A stretch of DNA of 64,000 nt from Pseudonocardia sp. CNS-139 (GTDB lineage Bacteria; Actinomycetota; Actinomycetes; Mycobacteriales; Pseudonocardiaceae). A program made the position numbers and the translations under genes. Under the pieces are notes generated by a model. It ran no database searches. It was not told the origin of the DNA and was given only the letters and a program-made list of their open reading frames with translations. This document shows, piece after piece, positions 20,406-28,568 of this stretch; position 1 is the first letter of the stretch, and every line of letters begins with the position of its first letter. The stretch is taken from assembly GCA_001942415.1 (NCBI GenBank), contig MKJX01000055.1:32467-96466 (forward strand), read 5' to 3'.

Positions 20406-21240
20406 CGTCGTTCTTCGGCGAGCTGGGCAAGCGGCTCGCCGAGAAGTGGATCTCGCTCCTGCTGCTGCCCAGCCTGCTGCTGGCCGCGACCGCGGCGGTG
20501 GCGGTCGCGCTGGGCCAGGGCGCGGCGTTCGACGTGCGGCGGCTCGCCGCGGTGACGGACGGCTGGGCGCGGGCGGTCGGGGCCCTGCCGGTGGCGTCGC
20601 AGCTGCTGCTGCTCGGGGTGCTGCTGCTGGCGTGCAGCGCCGCCGGGCTCGCCGTCCGGGCCTCGACCGGGCTCACCCAGCGGTTGTGGCTGGGCGGCTG
20701 GGGCCCGCTCGGACGCCCGCTCGCCGGGTGGCTGACGCGCCGCCGGGAGCGGCGCTGGGCGGCGGCGCACGCCGCCTCGCAGCCGGCGCGGCGCAACGCG
20801 ATCGCACTGGCCCGCCCGTCGCGCCCGACGTGGATGGGCGACCAGCTCGCCGCCGTCGAGGCGCGCCTGCACCACCAGTACGGCGCCGACCTCGACTCGT
20901 GGTGGCCGCGGCTGTGGCTCGTGGTCGACGAAGCGACGCGCGGCGAGCTGCGGGCCGCGCGGGCCGCGTTCGACACCGCCGCCATGCAGGCCGGCTGGGC
21001 CGGGGGGTACCTGGCGCTCGCCGTGGTCTGGTGGCCGTCGGCGCTGGTCGCGGCCGGGGTGTGGACGGTCGCGTGGCTGCGCGGCCGGGCCGCGGTGCGC
21101 ACCTACGCCACGCTCGTCGAGGCCGCCGTCGACGTGCACAAGGCCGACCTCGCCCGCAAGGTCGGCCTGCTCGGCGCGGACCAGGCGTTCGACCGCGCGG
21201 TCGGGCAGGACGTCACCGGAGTGTTCCGGAAAGGCGCTAG
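20402..21240 (+). CDS. Membrane protein of the CHAT locus (frame slip before stop)
   Basis: About 279 residues, family not recognised. An amphipathic start (TSFFGELGKRLAEKWISLLLLPSLLLAATAAVAVAL) runs into a first membrane helix, a second lies near residues 60-85 (LLLLGVLLLACSAAGLAVRA), then a basic cytoplasmic region, and a third hydrophobic pair near 195-225 (GYLALAVVWWPSALVAAGVWTVAWL). The frame has no stop before the TetR gene unless one base is missing near 21236, which restores a TAG at 21238-21240. It is coupled to the small Cys protein gene by GTGA. A pore or membrane-targeting effector released by CHAT cleavage is a plausible but untested role. Confidence 0.65.
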
Positions 21241-21244
21241 ATCC

Positions 21245-21274
21245 TTGACAGATTTACGGATTACGTCATCTTGT
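21245..21274 (+). promoter_or_regulatory. Promoter and dyad operator of the TetR operon
   Basis: TTGACA (21245-21250) is followed 18 bases later by TCTTGT. Between them lies GATTACGTCATC, a 12-bp palindrome with one mismatch pair, a likely autoregulatory TetR operator. The stretch is unusually AT-rich for this window. Confidence 0.5.
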
Positions 21275-21278
21275 AAGC

Positions 21279-21827
21279 GTGACGACGCGGGACCGAATCC
21301 TGGACGCCGCGCTGGCGTGCTTCGGCCGGCACGGCTTCCGGCACACGTCGGTGGAACGGATCGCGGAGGCGGCGGGCGTCTCCCGGCCGACCGTCTACCA
21401 GCACGTCGGCGGCAAGGAGGGCGCGTTCCGGGCGGTCGGCGCGCGGATGCTGGACGCCGCGCTGGCCGATGCGGAGGCCGCGGCCGCCGGTGCCGGCCCG
21501 CTCGCCGAGCGCCTGCACGGCGTGCTCGCCGCGAAGTTCCGGCTGGTGGTCGGCAACGCGGACGGGGAGTTCCGCGGCGAGCTGCTCGCGGAGGCCGCCA
21601 CCGTGGCGGGCGACCTGCTGGCGGCGTTCCACGAGCGGCTGGCCGCGATCCTGACGGGCCTGCTGGCCCCCGTCGCCACCGATCCGCCGGCCCGCGACAC
21701 GGCGCTGCTGCTGCTCGACGCGATCACCGGCATCGAGCGCAGCGACGCCCCGGCAGCGGTGCTCGCGGTGCGGCTGCGCCAGCTCGTCGACCTCACCATC
21801 CGCGGCACGGAGCGGAGCCTTACATGA
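21279..21827 (+). CDS. TetR/AcrR family transcriptional regulator
   Basis: A 182-residue regulator. The N-terminal HTH is canonical (RDRILDAALACFGRHGFRHTSVERIAEAAGVSRPTVYQHVGGKEGAF) and the rest is a helical ligand-binding domain. It is translationally coupled (ATGA) to a small membrane protein gene, which it probably controls together with itself through the palindrome just upstream. A ligand cannot be predicted. Confidence 0.93.
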   Translation: MTTRDRILDAALACFGRHGFRHTSVERIAEAAGVSRPTVYQHVGGKEGAFRAVGARMLDAALADAEAAAAGAGPLAERLHGVLAAKFRLVVGNADGEFRGELLAEAATVAGDLLAAFHERLAAILTGLLAPVATDPPARDTALLLLDAITGIERSDAPAAVLAVRLRQLVDLTIRGTERSLT

Positions 21828-22216
21828 TCTTTCGGACTCTGACCTGGGTGTTCGGCGCCGGGCTCGCGCTGATCGGGGTGGCGAGCTGGGTGAGCCGGGC
21901 GCCGTACGGCGTCGCGCTCACCGCCGTGGACGCGCTGGCCGACCTCAACGCCGTGGTCGTCGGCCTGCACCTGGCCGTCGGTGCGGCGGTGCTGGTGTTC
22001 GCGTGGTGCCGGCAGCACGTCGCCGGCATGCTCGTCGCGACGCTCGCCGTCACCGGTCTGGCGGCGGTGCGGATCGTCGAGATGGCCGCGGGCGACGCCG
22101 CCACGGTGCGGCAGTGGGTGCTGCTCGCGCCCGAGCTGGCCGGCGTGGTCGTCGGCGTGCTGCTGCTCCTGCCGCGGCTCGGCGAGCTGCGCGCCCTGGG
22201 CACGAGGTCGGCGTGA
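21824..22216 (+). CDS. Four-helix membrane protein (DUF4345-like)
   Basis: A 130-residue integral membrane protein with four predicted helices (FRTLTWVFGAGLALIGVASWV, AVVVGLHLAVGAAVLVFAW, MLVATLAVTGLAAVRIVEMA, LLAPELAGVVVGVLLLL). Spacing and motifs resemble DUF4345 proteins, often found next to TetR regulators. It overlaps the TetR stop by ATGA, so the two form one operon. The function is unknown. Confidence 0.75.
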   Translation: MIFRTLTWVFGAGLALIGVASWVSRAPYGVALTAVDALADLNAVVVGLHLAVGAAVLVFAWCRQHVAGMLVATLAVTGLAAVRIVEMAAGDAATVRQWVLLAPELAGVVVGVLLLLPRLGELRALGTRSA

Positions 22217-22217
22217 T

Positions 22218-23084
22218 CTAGCTGGTGACGTCCTTGCGGCCGAACAGCCAGACGGCGGCCCCGAAGAACACCAGCGCGTAGGCCAGCGCGGAGAACACCC
22301 CGCGGGTCATGTCGCCCCAGTCGATCTCCGTGGCGAGCAGCCCGGCCCACGCGTCGGAGTAGTGCGTCGGCAGGTAGTTGCGCAGGTCCTCCAGCGCGGT
22401 GATCTGGTCGAGGATCTGCGAGACGATCGACGCCATCACGGCCCCGCCGACCGCCCCGAGCGGCGCGTCGGTGGAGACGGAGAGCAGCGCCGCGAGCCCG
22501 GCGACCCAGCTCAGCTGCACCGCCACGTACACGGCGCCGAGCAGCACCCGCCCGCACGCCGGCCAGAACGCCAGCGACTCGCCGGTGGGGCTGACCAGGT
22601 CGCCCGCGCCGTACGCGAGCGTGCCGACGACCAGCGCGACGACGGGCAGCAGGAGCAGCGCGGTGGCCGCGAGCCCGCCCGCGACCAGCGCCTTCTGCCG
22701 CAGCAGCCGGGCCCGCGGGATCGGCGCGGCGAGCAGGTACCGCAGGCTCGACCAGGACGCCTCCGCGGCGACCGTGTCGCCGAAGAACAGCGCCACGACC
22801 ACCACCAGCAGGAATGACGCCGAGACGAACAGCGCGAAGACGGCGAAGTTGGGGCCGCTCGTGCGGGCCAGGTCGACGAGGTTGAGCGAGCCGACCGGCG
22901 GGCCGCTCGCCGCCAGCTCGAACGCCGTCCAGATCACCAGCGGCAGCAGCGCCATCAGCCCGAACGTGACGAGCGTGCGGCGGCGGCGCAGCTGGCGCAC
23001 CAGCTCGACGCGCAGCGGAAGCGTGCGCTCGGGGCGGTACGCGGTGGTGCGGGCGGCGATGGCCGGCCGGGCGTCCTCGGTCAC
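22218..23084 (-). CDS. ABC-2 type transporter permease
   Basis: A 288-residue membrane protein with six predicted helices in the ABC-2 arrangement: RTLVTFGLMALLPLVIW near the start, then FAVFALFVSASFLLVVVVALFFGDTVAAEASWSSLRYLLAAPIPRARLLRQKALVAG, which is the typical gate-helix and coupling region, and VFSALAYALVFFGAAVWLFGRKDVTS at the end. Its GTG overlaps the stop of the upstream peptidase-ATPase fusion gene (GTGA), so the two form one exporter. The substrate is unknown. Confidence 0.9.
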   Translation of the reverse strand: MTEDARPAIAARTTAYRPERTLPLRVELVRQLRRRRTLVTFGLMALLPLVIWTAFELAASGPPVGSLNLVDLARTSGPNFAVFALFVSASFLLVVVVALFFGDTVAAEASWSSLRYLLAAPIPRARLLRQKALVAGGLAATALLLLPVVALVVGTLAYGAGDLVSPTGESLAFWPACGRVLLGAVYVAVQLSWVAGLAALLSVSTDAPLGAVGGAVMASIVSQILDQITALEDLRNYLPTHYSDAWAGLLATEIDWGDMTRGVFSALAYALVFFGAAVWLFGRKDVTS

Positions 23085-25815
23085 GGCGTGCGGTCCTCCC
23101 CGACGAGCTGCAGGAACGCGTCCTCCAGGCGGCGGCGCGGCCCGGCGGCGGTGACGTCGAGCCCGGCGTCGACGAGCGCGCGCACGGCGTCGGCCCGGGG
23201 CGTGCCGTTCAGCTCGGCGTGCACGGTGCCGGCGACGTCCGGGTCGACCTGCACCGACAGCACGCCGGCCAGCGCGCCGAGCACCGAGGCCGCGCGCTGC
23301 GGCTCGTCCACGGCGAACGTGGCCGCGCCGCCGCCCGCGATGACGTCGGCGACCGTCCCGTCCGCGACGACCCGTCCGCGGTGCATGACGACGACGTGCG
23401 TGCAGGTCTGCTCGACCTCGGCGAGCAGGTGGCTGGAGACGAGCACCGTGCGCCCGCCCGCGGCGTAGCGGCGCAGCACCGCCCGCATCGCGGAGATCTG
23501 CGGCGGGTCGAGCCCGTTGGTCGGCTCGTCGAGCACGAGCAGCTCCGGCAGGCCGAGCATGGCCTGCGCGATGGCGAGCCGCTGCCGCATGCCCTGGCTG
23601 TAGGTGCCGACCCGGCGGTGCACGGCCGCGCCGAGCCCGGCGATCTCCAGCGCCTCGTCGGCGTGCGCCTCGGCCGGCGGGCGGCCGGTCGCGGCCCAGT
23701 AGAGCCGCAGGTTGTCCGCGCCCGACAGGTGCGGCAGGAACCCGGGACCCTCGACGAACGCGCCGATCCGGGCGAGCACCGGCGCCCCGGGCCCGACCGG
23801 CTGCCCGAACGCGGTGATCGTGCCGGCGCTCGGCCGGATGAGGCCCATCAGCATGCGCAGCACGGTGGTCTTGCCGGCGCCGTTCGGGCCGAGCAGGCCC
23901 AGCACCGTGCCGCGTTCGACGGCGAACGAGACGTCCCGGACGGCCGTGAACCCGCCCTTGTACGTCTTGGCGAGCCCGCGGATCTCCAGCGGACGGCCGG
24001 CGTCGACGGCCGGGACGCCCGGGCGCGGCCGCAGGAACCGGGCGCCCAGCCACGCCAGCAGCGCGACCGCGAGCACCGCGCCGATGCCCACGAGCGGCCA
24101 GAACGGCACCGTGTCGGCCGCGACGCTGCCGCCGGGCACCACCGGCACCGTGAGCCCGCCGCCGTCGAGCCCGACCCGCCAGACGGCCGGGTCGGTGCCG
24201 CTCGCGTAGCCCTCGTCGGTGGTGGCGACGGAGACGACGAGCCGGTGGCCGGCCTCGACCGGGGCCACCACGCCGGGCAGCGTGACGGTCACGGCGGCCG
24301 GGGAGCCGTCCGCCGGCACCGCGACCCGCATCGGCGCGACCGCGCCGCCCAGCAGCGTGCGCAGCCCGTCCGGGGACTCCTCGAACACCCGCGCGAAGAG
24401 CACCGCCTCGGCCGGGCCGGGCTGGCCCGGCACCCGCGCGAAGGTGAGCCGGACCTGCGGTGCCCCGGTGACGGTCAGCGGCGACTCCAGCGGCGGCGTC
24501 GCGAACCGGGCTGACTGGCCGGGCAGCTCCGCCGTGGCCGCCGCGATGCGCCCGGCCGCCGCGCCGAGCGCGCCGCCGAGCCCCGGGAGGGACGTGATCG
24601 CGGCGGGGTTGCCGCCCGCGGGGTGCACGACGACCTGCGGGTCGCCGTCGAGCGCGAGCGGCGCCGTCAGGAGCGCCGCCGTGCCCGGCAGGCCCGGGTA
24701 GGCGGTGGCGGTGACCGTGCGGCTGGTGGGGGTGCCGTTGCCGGCCCGGATGCCGCTCGCGACCGTGTACGCGAAACCGGTGCCCGGCTCCGGGCCGGTG
24801 CCGGCGAGGTGGAAGTCGAACCACGACCCGATCGCGTCGCGGACGGCCTGGTCGGGCGCGCCGCCGTCGTGCCCGCCGCCGTACCAGAGCACCTTGACGG
24901 TCGCGCCCGCCGCCGCGACCTGCCGGGCCGTGGCGTCGGCCTGGTCGAGCCCGAAGAGCGTGTCCTGCTCGCCCTGCACCACGAGCGTGGGCGCGGTGAT
25001 CCGGTCGGTCACGGTGGCCGGGGACGAGCGCCGCAGCAGCTCCGCCGTCTCCGGCGAGAGCCGCCCGGTGGTGGCCGCCCCGGTGTAGGCGGCGCAGATC
25101 TCCGGGGTGAACCGGCCGCAGGTCACGGGGCCGAGCGGGGGTGCGGCGCCCGGGCCGAGGCCGGCCGAGAAGAACACCCCGGCCCAGCCGCTCTTGAACA
25201 CCCCGTCCGGGGCGAACGCGCCCGCGGCCGGGGTGGCGCCGGGCGGCGGCGTCTCCGCGGCGGCGTTGGGGAAGAGCGCCTGGCCCAGGTCGTTCCACGT
25301 GATCACGGGCGCCAGCGCGTCGACCCGCCGGTCGTAGCCGGCGAGCAGCAGCGCGAGCGCCCCGCCGTACGACCCGCCCGTGACGCCGACCCGCGGGTCG
25401 CCGGGGGCGTCCAGCCGGACCTCGGGCCGGGCCGCCAGCCAGTCGACGAGCGCGCGGGCGTCGGCGACCTCGTGGTCGGGGGAGTCGAGCGCGATCTGCC
25501 CGGTGCTCGCGCCGAAGCCGCGCGCCGACCACGTGAGCACGGCGAACCCGCGCGCGGCGAGGTCGCGCGCGTCGCCGTCGACGTCGGCCTTGCTGCCGCC
25601 GAACCCGTGCGCGACGAGCACCGCGGGCGCGGCGTGACGGCCGGCACGTAGAAGCTGGTGTCCAGCTCGACGGGACCGCTCGTGCCGGGCCCGCCGGGCA
25701 CGGTGACGCGCTGCTCGTGCACCGTGACCGGGCCGGGCGCGGCGGCCCCGGTGAGGAGCAGGGTGCCCACCAGGGCCAGCACGGCGGCGAGCGCGAGGGA
25801 GGGCCGGACGGGCAC
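23081..25815 (-). CDS. Secreted S15-type hydrolase - TM helix - ABC ATPase fusion (one frame slip)
   Basis: About 911 residues. A signal/anchor segment (SLALAAVLALVGTLLLTGAAAPG) leads an X-Pro dipeptidyl-peptidase/CocE-like alpha/beta hydrolase: AVLVAHGFGGSKADVDGDA, nucleophile in TGGSYGG, Asp in VVQGEQDTLFG, His in WYGGGHDGG, then a beta-rich domain. One helix (FWPLVGIGAVLAVALLAWLGARFL, near residue 590) crosses the membrane, and a complete ABC ATPase follows: Walker A GPNGAGKTT, signature YSQGMRQR, Walker B LLVLDEPTNGLDP, H-loop SSH. The hydrolase should face outside and the ATPase inside. A missing base near 25634 was restored. The GTG at 25815 has TAACGT upstream. It forms an exporter with the downstream permease. 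Confidence 0.88.
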
Positions 25816-25894
25816 GAGACACGACGTTAGCGGCCGGCCCCGACCGGGCCGGCGGCTCGCCTCAGCACGTTCTCAGCGGCACGACCTCAGCCGG

Positions 25895-26193
25895 TCAGGC
25901 GCCGAGGTCCACGTCGGTGGCGTGCTCGACGCGCGGGGCGCCCGCGAAGTAGGGGGAGATCAGCTCGCGCCAGCGCGCGTAGTTCTCCGACTCCCGGAAC
26001 CCGACGGTGTGCGCCTCGACGGTGTCCCACTCGATGAGCAGCACGAACCGGCTCGGCGACTCGATGCCGCGGGTGAGCCGCACGCTGCGGAAACCCGGTG
26101 TCGCGGAGACGAACGGCACGGCCTTGCGGACGGCGGCGGCGAAGTCCTCCTCTTTCCCGGGGACCACGCGAAGTCGGCGATCTCGAGCACCAT
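25895..26193 (-). CDS. Antibiotic biosynthesis monooxygenase (ABM) domain protein (one frame slip)
   Basis: About 99 residues of the dimeric ferredoxin-like ABM fold: MVLEIADFRVVPGKEEDFAAAV, then PGFRSVRLTRGIESPSRFVLLIEWDTVEAHTVGFRESENYARWRELI, the conserved stress-response/monooxygenase core. Members are cofactor-free monooxygenases or haem/quinone-binding proteins; the substrate is unknown. A base is missing near 26168, so the start at 26193 and the body lie in different frames. It diverges from a cupin gene. Confidence 0.85.
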
Positions 26194-26244
26194 GCGGGCA
26201 TCCTCGCACGCATGGGATCCGGCCCGCCGGGGCACAGGTCAGAC

Positions 26245-26634
26245 ATGGAGCACTTCACGATCGCGACAGTTGCCGAGCAGAGCGCCGACTTCCGCCGTGT
26301 GCTGTGGACCGGGAAGAACACCCAGCTCGTGATCATGACCATTCCGCCGGGCGGCGAGATCGGCGAGGAGGTCCACGACGGGATCGACCAGATCCTGACG
26401 TTCGTCAGCGGCACGGCGGAGGCCCGCGTCGGCGGGGAGAAGAAGCAGGTCGCGGACGGCGACCTGGTGGTCGTCCCGGCCGGGACGACGCACAACTTCG
26501 TCAACACCGGCCCGAACCCGCTCGTCCTGTACACGGTGTACGGCCCGCCGGACCACGCCGCAGGCACCGTGCACCGCACGAAGGCCGAGGCCGACGCCGC
26601 CGAGGAGCGCGGCGAGGACGAGCCGCCGCGCTAG
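26245..26634 (+). CDS. Cupin domain protein
   Basis: A 129-residue single cupin: GKNTQLVIMTIPPGGEIGEEVHDGIDQILTFVSGTAEARVGGEKKQV (cupin motif 1, with H/E metal ligands) and VVVPAGTTHNFVNTGPNPLVLYTVYGPP (motif 2). The shape matches YdaO/YmaE-type small cupins of unknown catalytic role. The C-terminal tail (THRTKAEADAAEE-like, acidic) is typical of this subgroup. It converges with the LigD-type gene, their stops overlapping by 4 bases. Confidence 0.88.
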   Translation: MEHFTIATVAEQSADFRRVLWTGKNTQLVIMTIPPGGEIGEEVHDGIDQILTFVSGTAEARVGGEKKQVADGDLVVVPAGTTHNFVNTGPNPLVLYTVYGPPDHAAGTVHRTKAEADAAEERGEDEPPR

Positions 26635-27599
26635 TTCCTCGGGTCGGCCCGGGCGGCGCGGGCGCGGCGCTTGCCCTCGTGCATCGCGACCACCCGGGCG
26701 ACGGGGATGGCGTGGCCCTCCTCCAGCAGGTCGGCCGGGAGGGTCTGCGGGGCGGGCATCGCGCCGTTCCACGGGTCGGCGTCGCCGAGCAGCCCGACCG
26801 CCGTGCGGACGGTGAAGTCGCGCGGCGTGACGCGGTCCAGGTCGTCCCAGCCGACCGGGAACGACACGGGCACCCCGGGCCGGGCCCGTGGGCTGTACGC
26901 GGCCACGACCGTGGCGCCGCCGGCCCGGGTGGAGTCGAGGAAGACCTTCCCGTGCCGGTCCTCCTTGATGTACGCCGTGGTCCCGACGTCCGGGTCGACG
27001 CGCTCGGCGCGGGCCGCGAGCGCCCGGGTGGCCGCGGCCGCGTCGACGACGTCCACCTGCTCGTCGAGCGGCACGAAGACGTGCAGGCCCTTGGCGCCGC
27101 TGGTCTTGACGACACCCGCGAGCCCGGTGTCGGCGAGCGCCTGCCGCACCAGCCCGGCCGCGCGCACGACGTGCCCGAAGTCGGCGCCTTCCGGCGGGTC
27201 GAGGTCCAGGATCAGGTGCGTCTGGTGCGGGCTGCCGGCCCGCATGAGTGCAGGGTGGTACTCGATCGCCCGCTGGTTGCCGAACCACAGCAGCGTGCGG
27301 CGGTCGTTGGCGAGCGCGTAGCGCACCTCGCGGTGCGACGCCTCCGCCCACACCGCGGTGGTCGCGACCCACTCCGGCGTGTACCTGGGCACGTTCTTCT
27401 GCATGAACGGGTCCTGCCCCGGCCGCACCCGGATCACCGACAGCGGGCGGTCGCGCAGCCCCGGCAGCATCCGTTCGTGCACGGCGTCGAGGTAGTCGAC
27501 GAGGTCGCGCTTGGTGGCGTCGGCGCCGTCGAAGAGCGGCTGGTCGAGGTTGGTCAGCTCGACCCCGGCCCGCTCCTCGACCGTTCCCCTGCGGCTCAC
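26631..27599 (-). CDS. LigD-type DNA polymerase/primase domain protein
   Basis: A 322-residue stand-alone polymerase domain of the archaeo-eukaryotic primase (PrimPol) type found in bacterial LigD, active in non-homologous end joining or repair synthesis. Key motifs: LILDLDPPEG (two catalytic Asp), SGAKGLHVFVPL (nucleotide binding), and TVRTAVGLLGDADPWNG near the end. No Ku or ligase gene is adjacent, so it may work with partners elsewhere or as an accessory. The GTG at 27599 has GAGAGGAG 8 bases upstream. Confidence 0.9.
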   Translation of the reverse strand: MSRRGTVEERAGVELTNLDQPLFDGADATKRDLVDYLDAVHERMLPGLRDRPLSVIRVRPGQDPFMQKNVPRYTPEWVATTAVWAEASHREVRYALANDRRTLLWFGNQRAIEYHPALMRAGSPHQTHLILDLDPPEGADFGHVVRAAGLVRQALADTGLAGVVKTSGAKGLHVFVPLDEQVDVVDAAAATRALAARAERVDPDVGTTAYIKEDRHGKVFLDSTRAGGATVVAAYSPRARPGVPVSFPVGWDDLDRVTPRDFTVRTAVGLLGDADPWNGAMPAPQTLPADLLEEGHAIPVARVVAMHEGKRRARAARADPRN

Positions 27600-27612
27600 G
27601 GCACAGCTCCTC

Positions 27613-28124
27613 TCACCCGGGCGCCATGTGGTGCAGCTCGACCGGGCCGAGCGTCCCACCGCCGGCGTCGGCCGTCATCCAGGTGAACGTGGGCTGCCGG
27701 CGGCGGTCGGTGGGCGAGCCCGGGTTGAGCAGCCGCAGCACCCCGCCGTCCGGGCGGGTGGTCGCGGTGTCCCACGGGATGTGGCTGTGGCCGAAGACGA
27801 GCACGTCGGCGTCGGGGTACGCGCCCGCGCAGCGGCGTTCCCGGCCGGCCGCCGCGCCGGTCTCGTGCACCACCGCGAACCGGACGCCGCCCAGCTCGGC
27901 CCTGGCCACCTCGGGCAGCCGGGCGCGCAGCGCGGGGCCGTCGTTGTTGCCGTACACGCCGACGAGCCGGCGGGCGCGGCCCGCCAGCGCGTCGAGCAGG
28001 TCCGCCGACACCCAGTCGCCCGCGTGCACCACGCGTCCGCGGCGTCGACGGCCGCCCACACCGGTGCGGGCAGGTCCTTCGCCCGCACCGGGACGTGGGT
28101 GTCGGAGATCAGCAGCAGCCGCAC
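27613..28124 (-). CDS. YfcE-like metallophosphoesterase (one frame slip)
   Basis: About 170 residues with the calcineurin-like phosphoesterase motifs in order: LLISDTHVP (DxH), VVVHAGDWV (GD), GVYGNNDGP (GNxD) and VLVFGHSHIP (GHxH), plus LNPGSPTDRR. It is a two-metal phosphodiesterase or phosphatase, substrate unknown. A base is missing near 28034 between the DxH and GD motifs. It lies 4 bases after the FKBP gene, probably in the same transcript. Confidence 0.9.
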
Positions 28125-28128
28125 TCCC

Positions 28129-28503
28129 TCAGTTCACACCGACCAGGTCGACGACGAAGATCAGCGTCTCGCCCGGCTTGATGGCGCCGCCGGCGCCGCG
28201 GTCGCCGTAGCCCAGGTGCGGCGGGATGACGAGCCGGCGGCGGCCGCCGACCTTCATGCCCGCGACACCCTGGTCCCAGCCCGCGATGACGCGGCCGGCG
28301 CCGAGCGGGAAGCGGAACGTGGATCCGCGGTTCCACGACGCGTCGAACTCCTCGCCGGTGGAGTGCGCGACCCCGACGTAGTGCACGTCGACCATCTGGC
28401 CGGGCGTCGCCTCGGCACCGGATCCGGGCGTGATGTCCTCGATGACGAGATCGGACGGCGCAGGGCCGTCGACGGGCTCGACCTCGGGTCGTTCAAGTGG
28501 CAC
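28129..28503 (-). CDS. FKBP-type peptidyl-prolyl isomerase (cytoplasmic)
   Basis: A 124-residue FKBP catalysing cis/trans isomerisation of proline peptide bonds. Conserved pocket residues are visible: VDVHYVGVAHSTGEEFDASWNRGSTFRFPLGAGRVIAGWDQGVAGMKVGGRRRLVIPPHLGYGDRGAGGAIKPGETLIFVVDLV. There is no signal peptide, unlike the lipoprotein FKBP at 38328. The GTG has AAGGAGG 7 bases upstream, the best ribosome-binding site around. It leads the phosphoesterase gene. Confidence 0.95.
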   Translation of the reverse strand: MPLERPEVEPVDGPAPSDLVIEDITPGSGAEATPGQMVDVHYVGVAHSTGEEFDASWNRGSTFRFPLGAGRVIAGWDQGVAGMKVGGRRRLVIPPHLGYGDRGAGGAIKPGETLIFVVDLVGVN

Positions 28504-28568
28504 TTCTCATCCTCCTTGCAGTGGGGTGCCAGCGTGCCAGACGCCCACCCGGGAGGTAGACATGGCGG

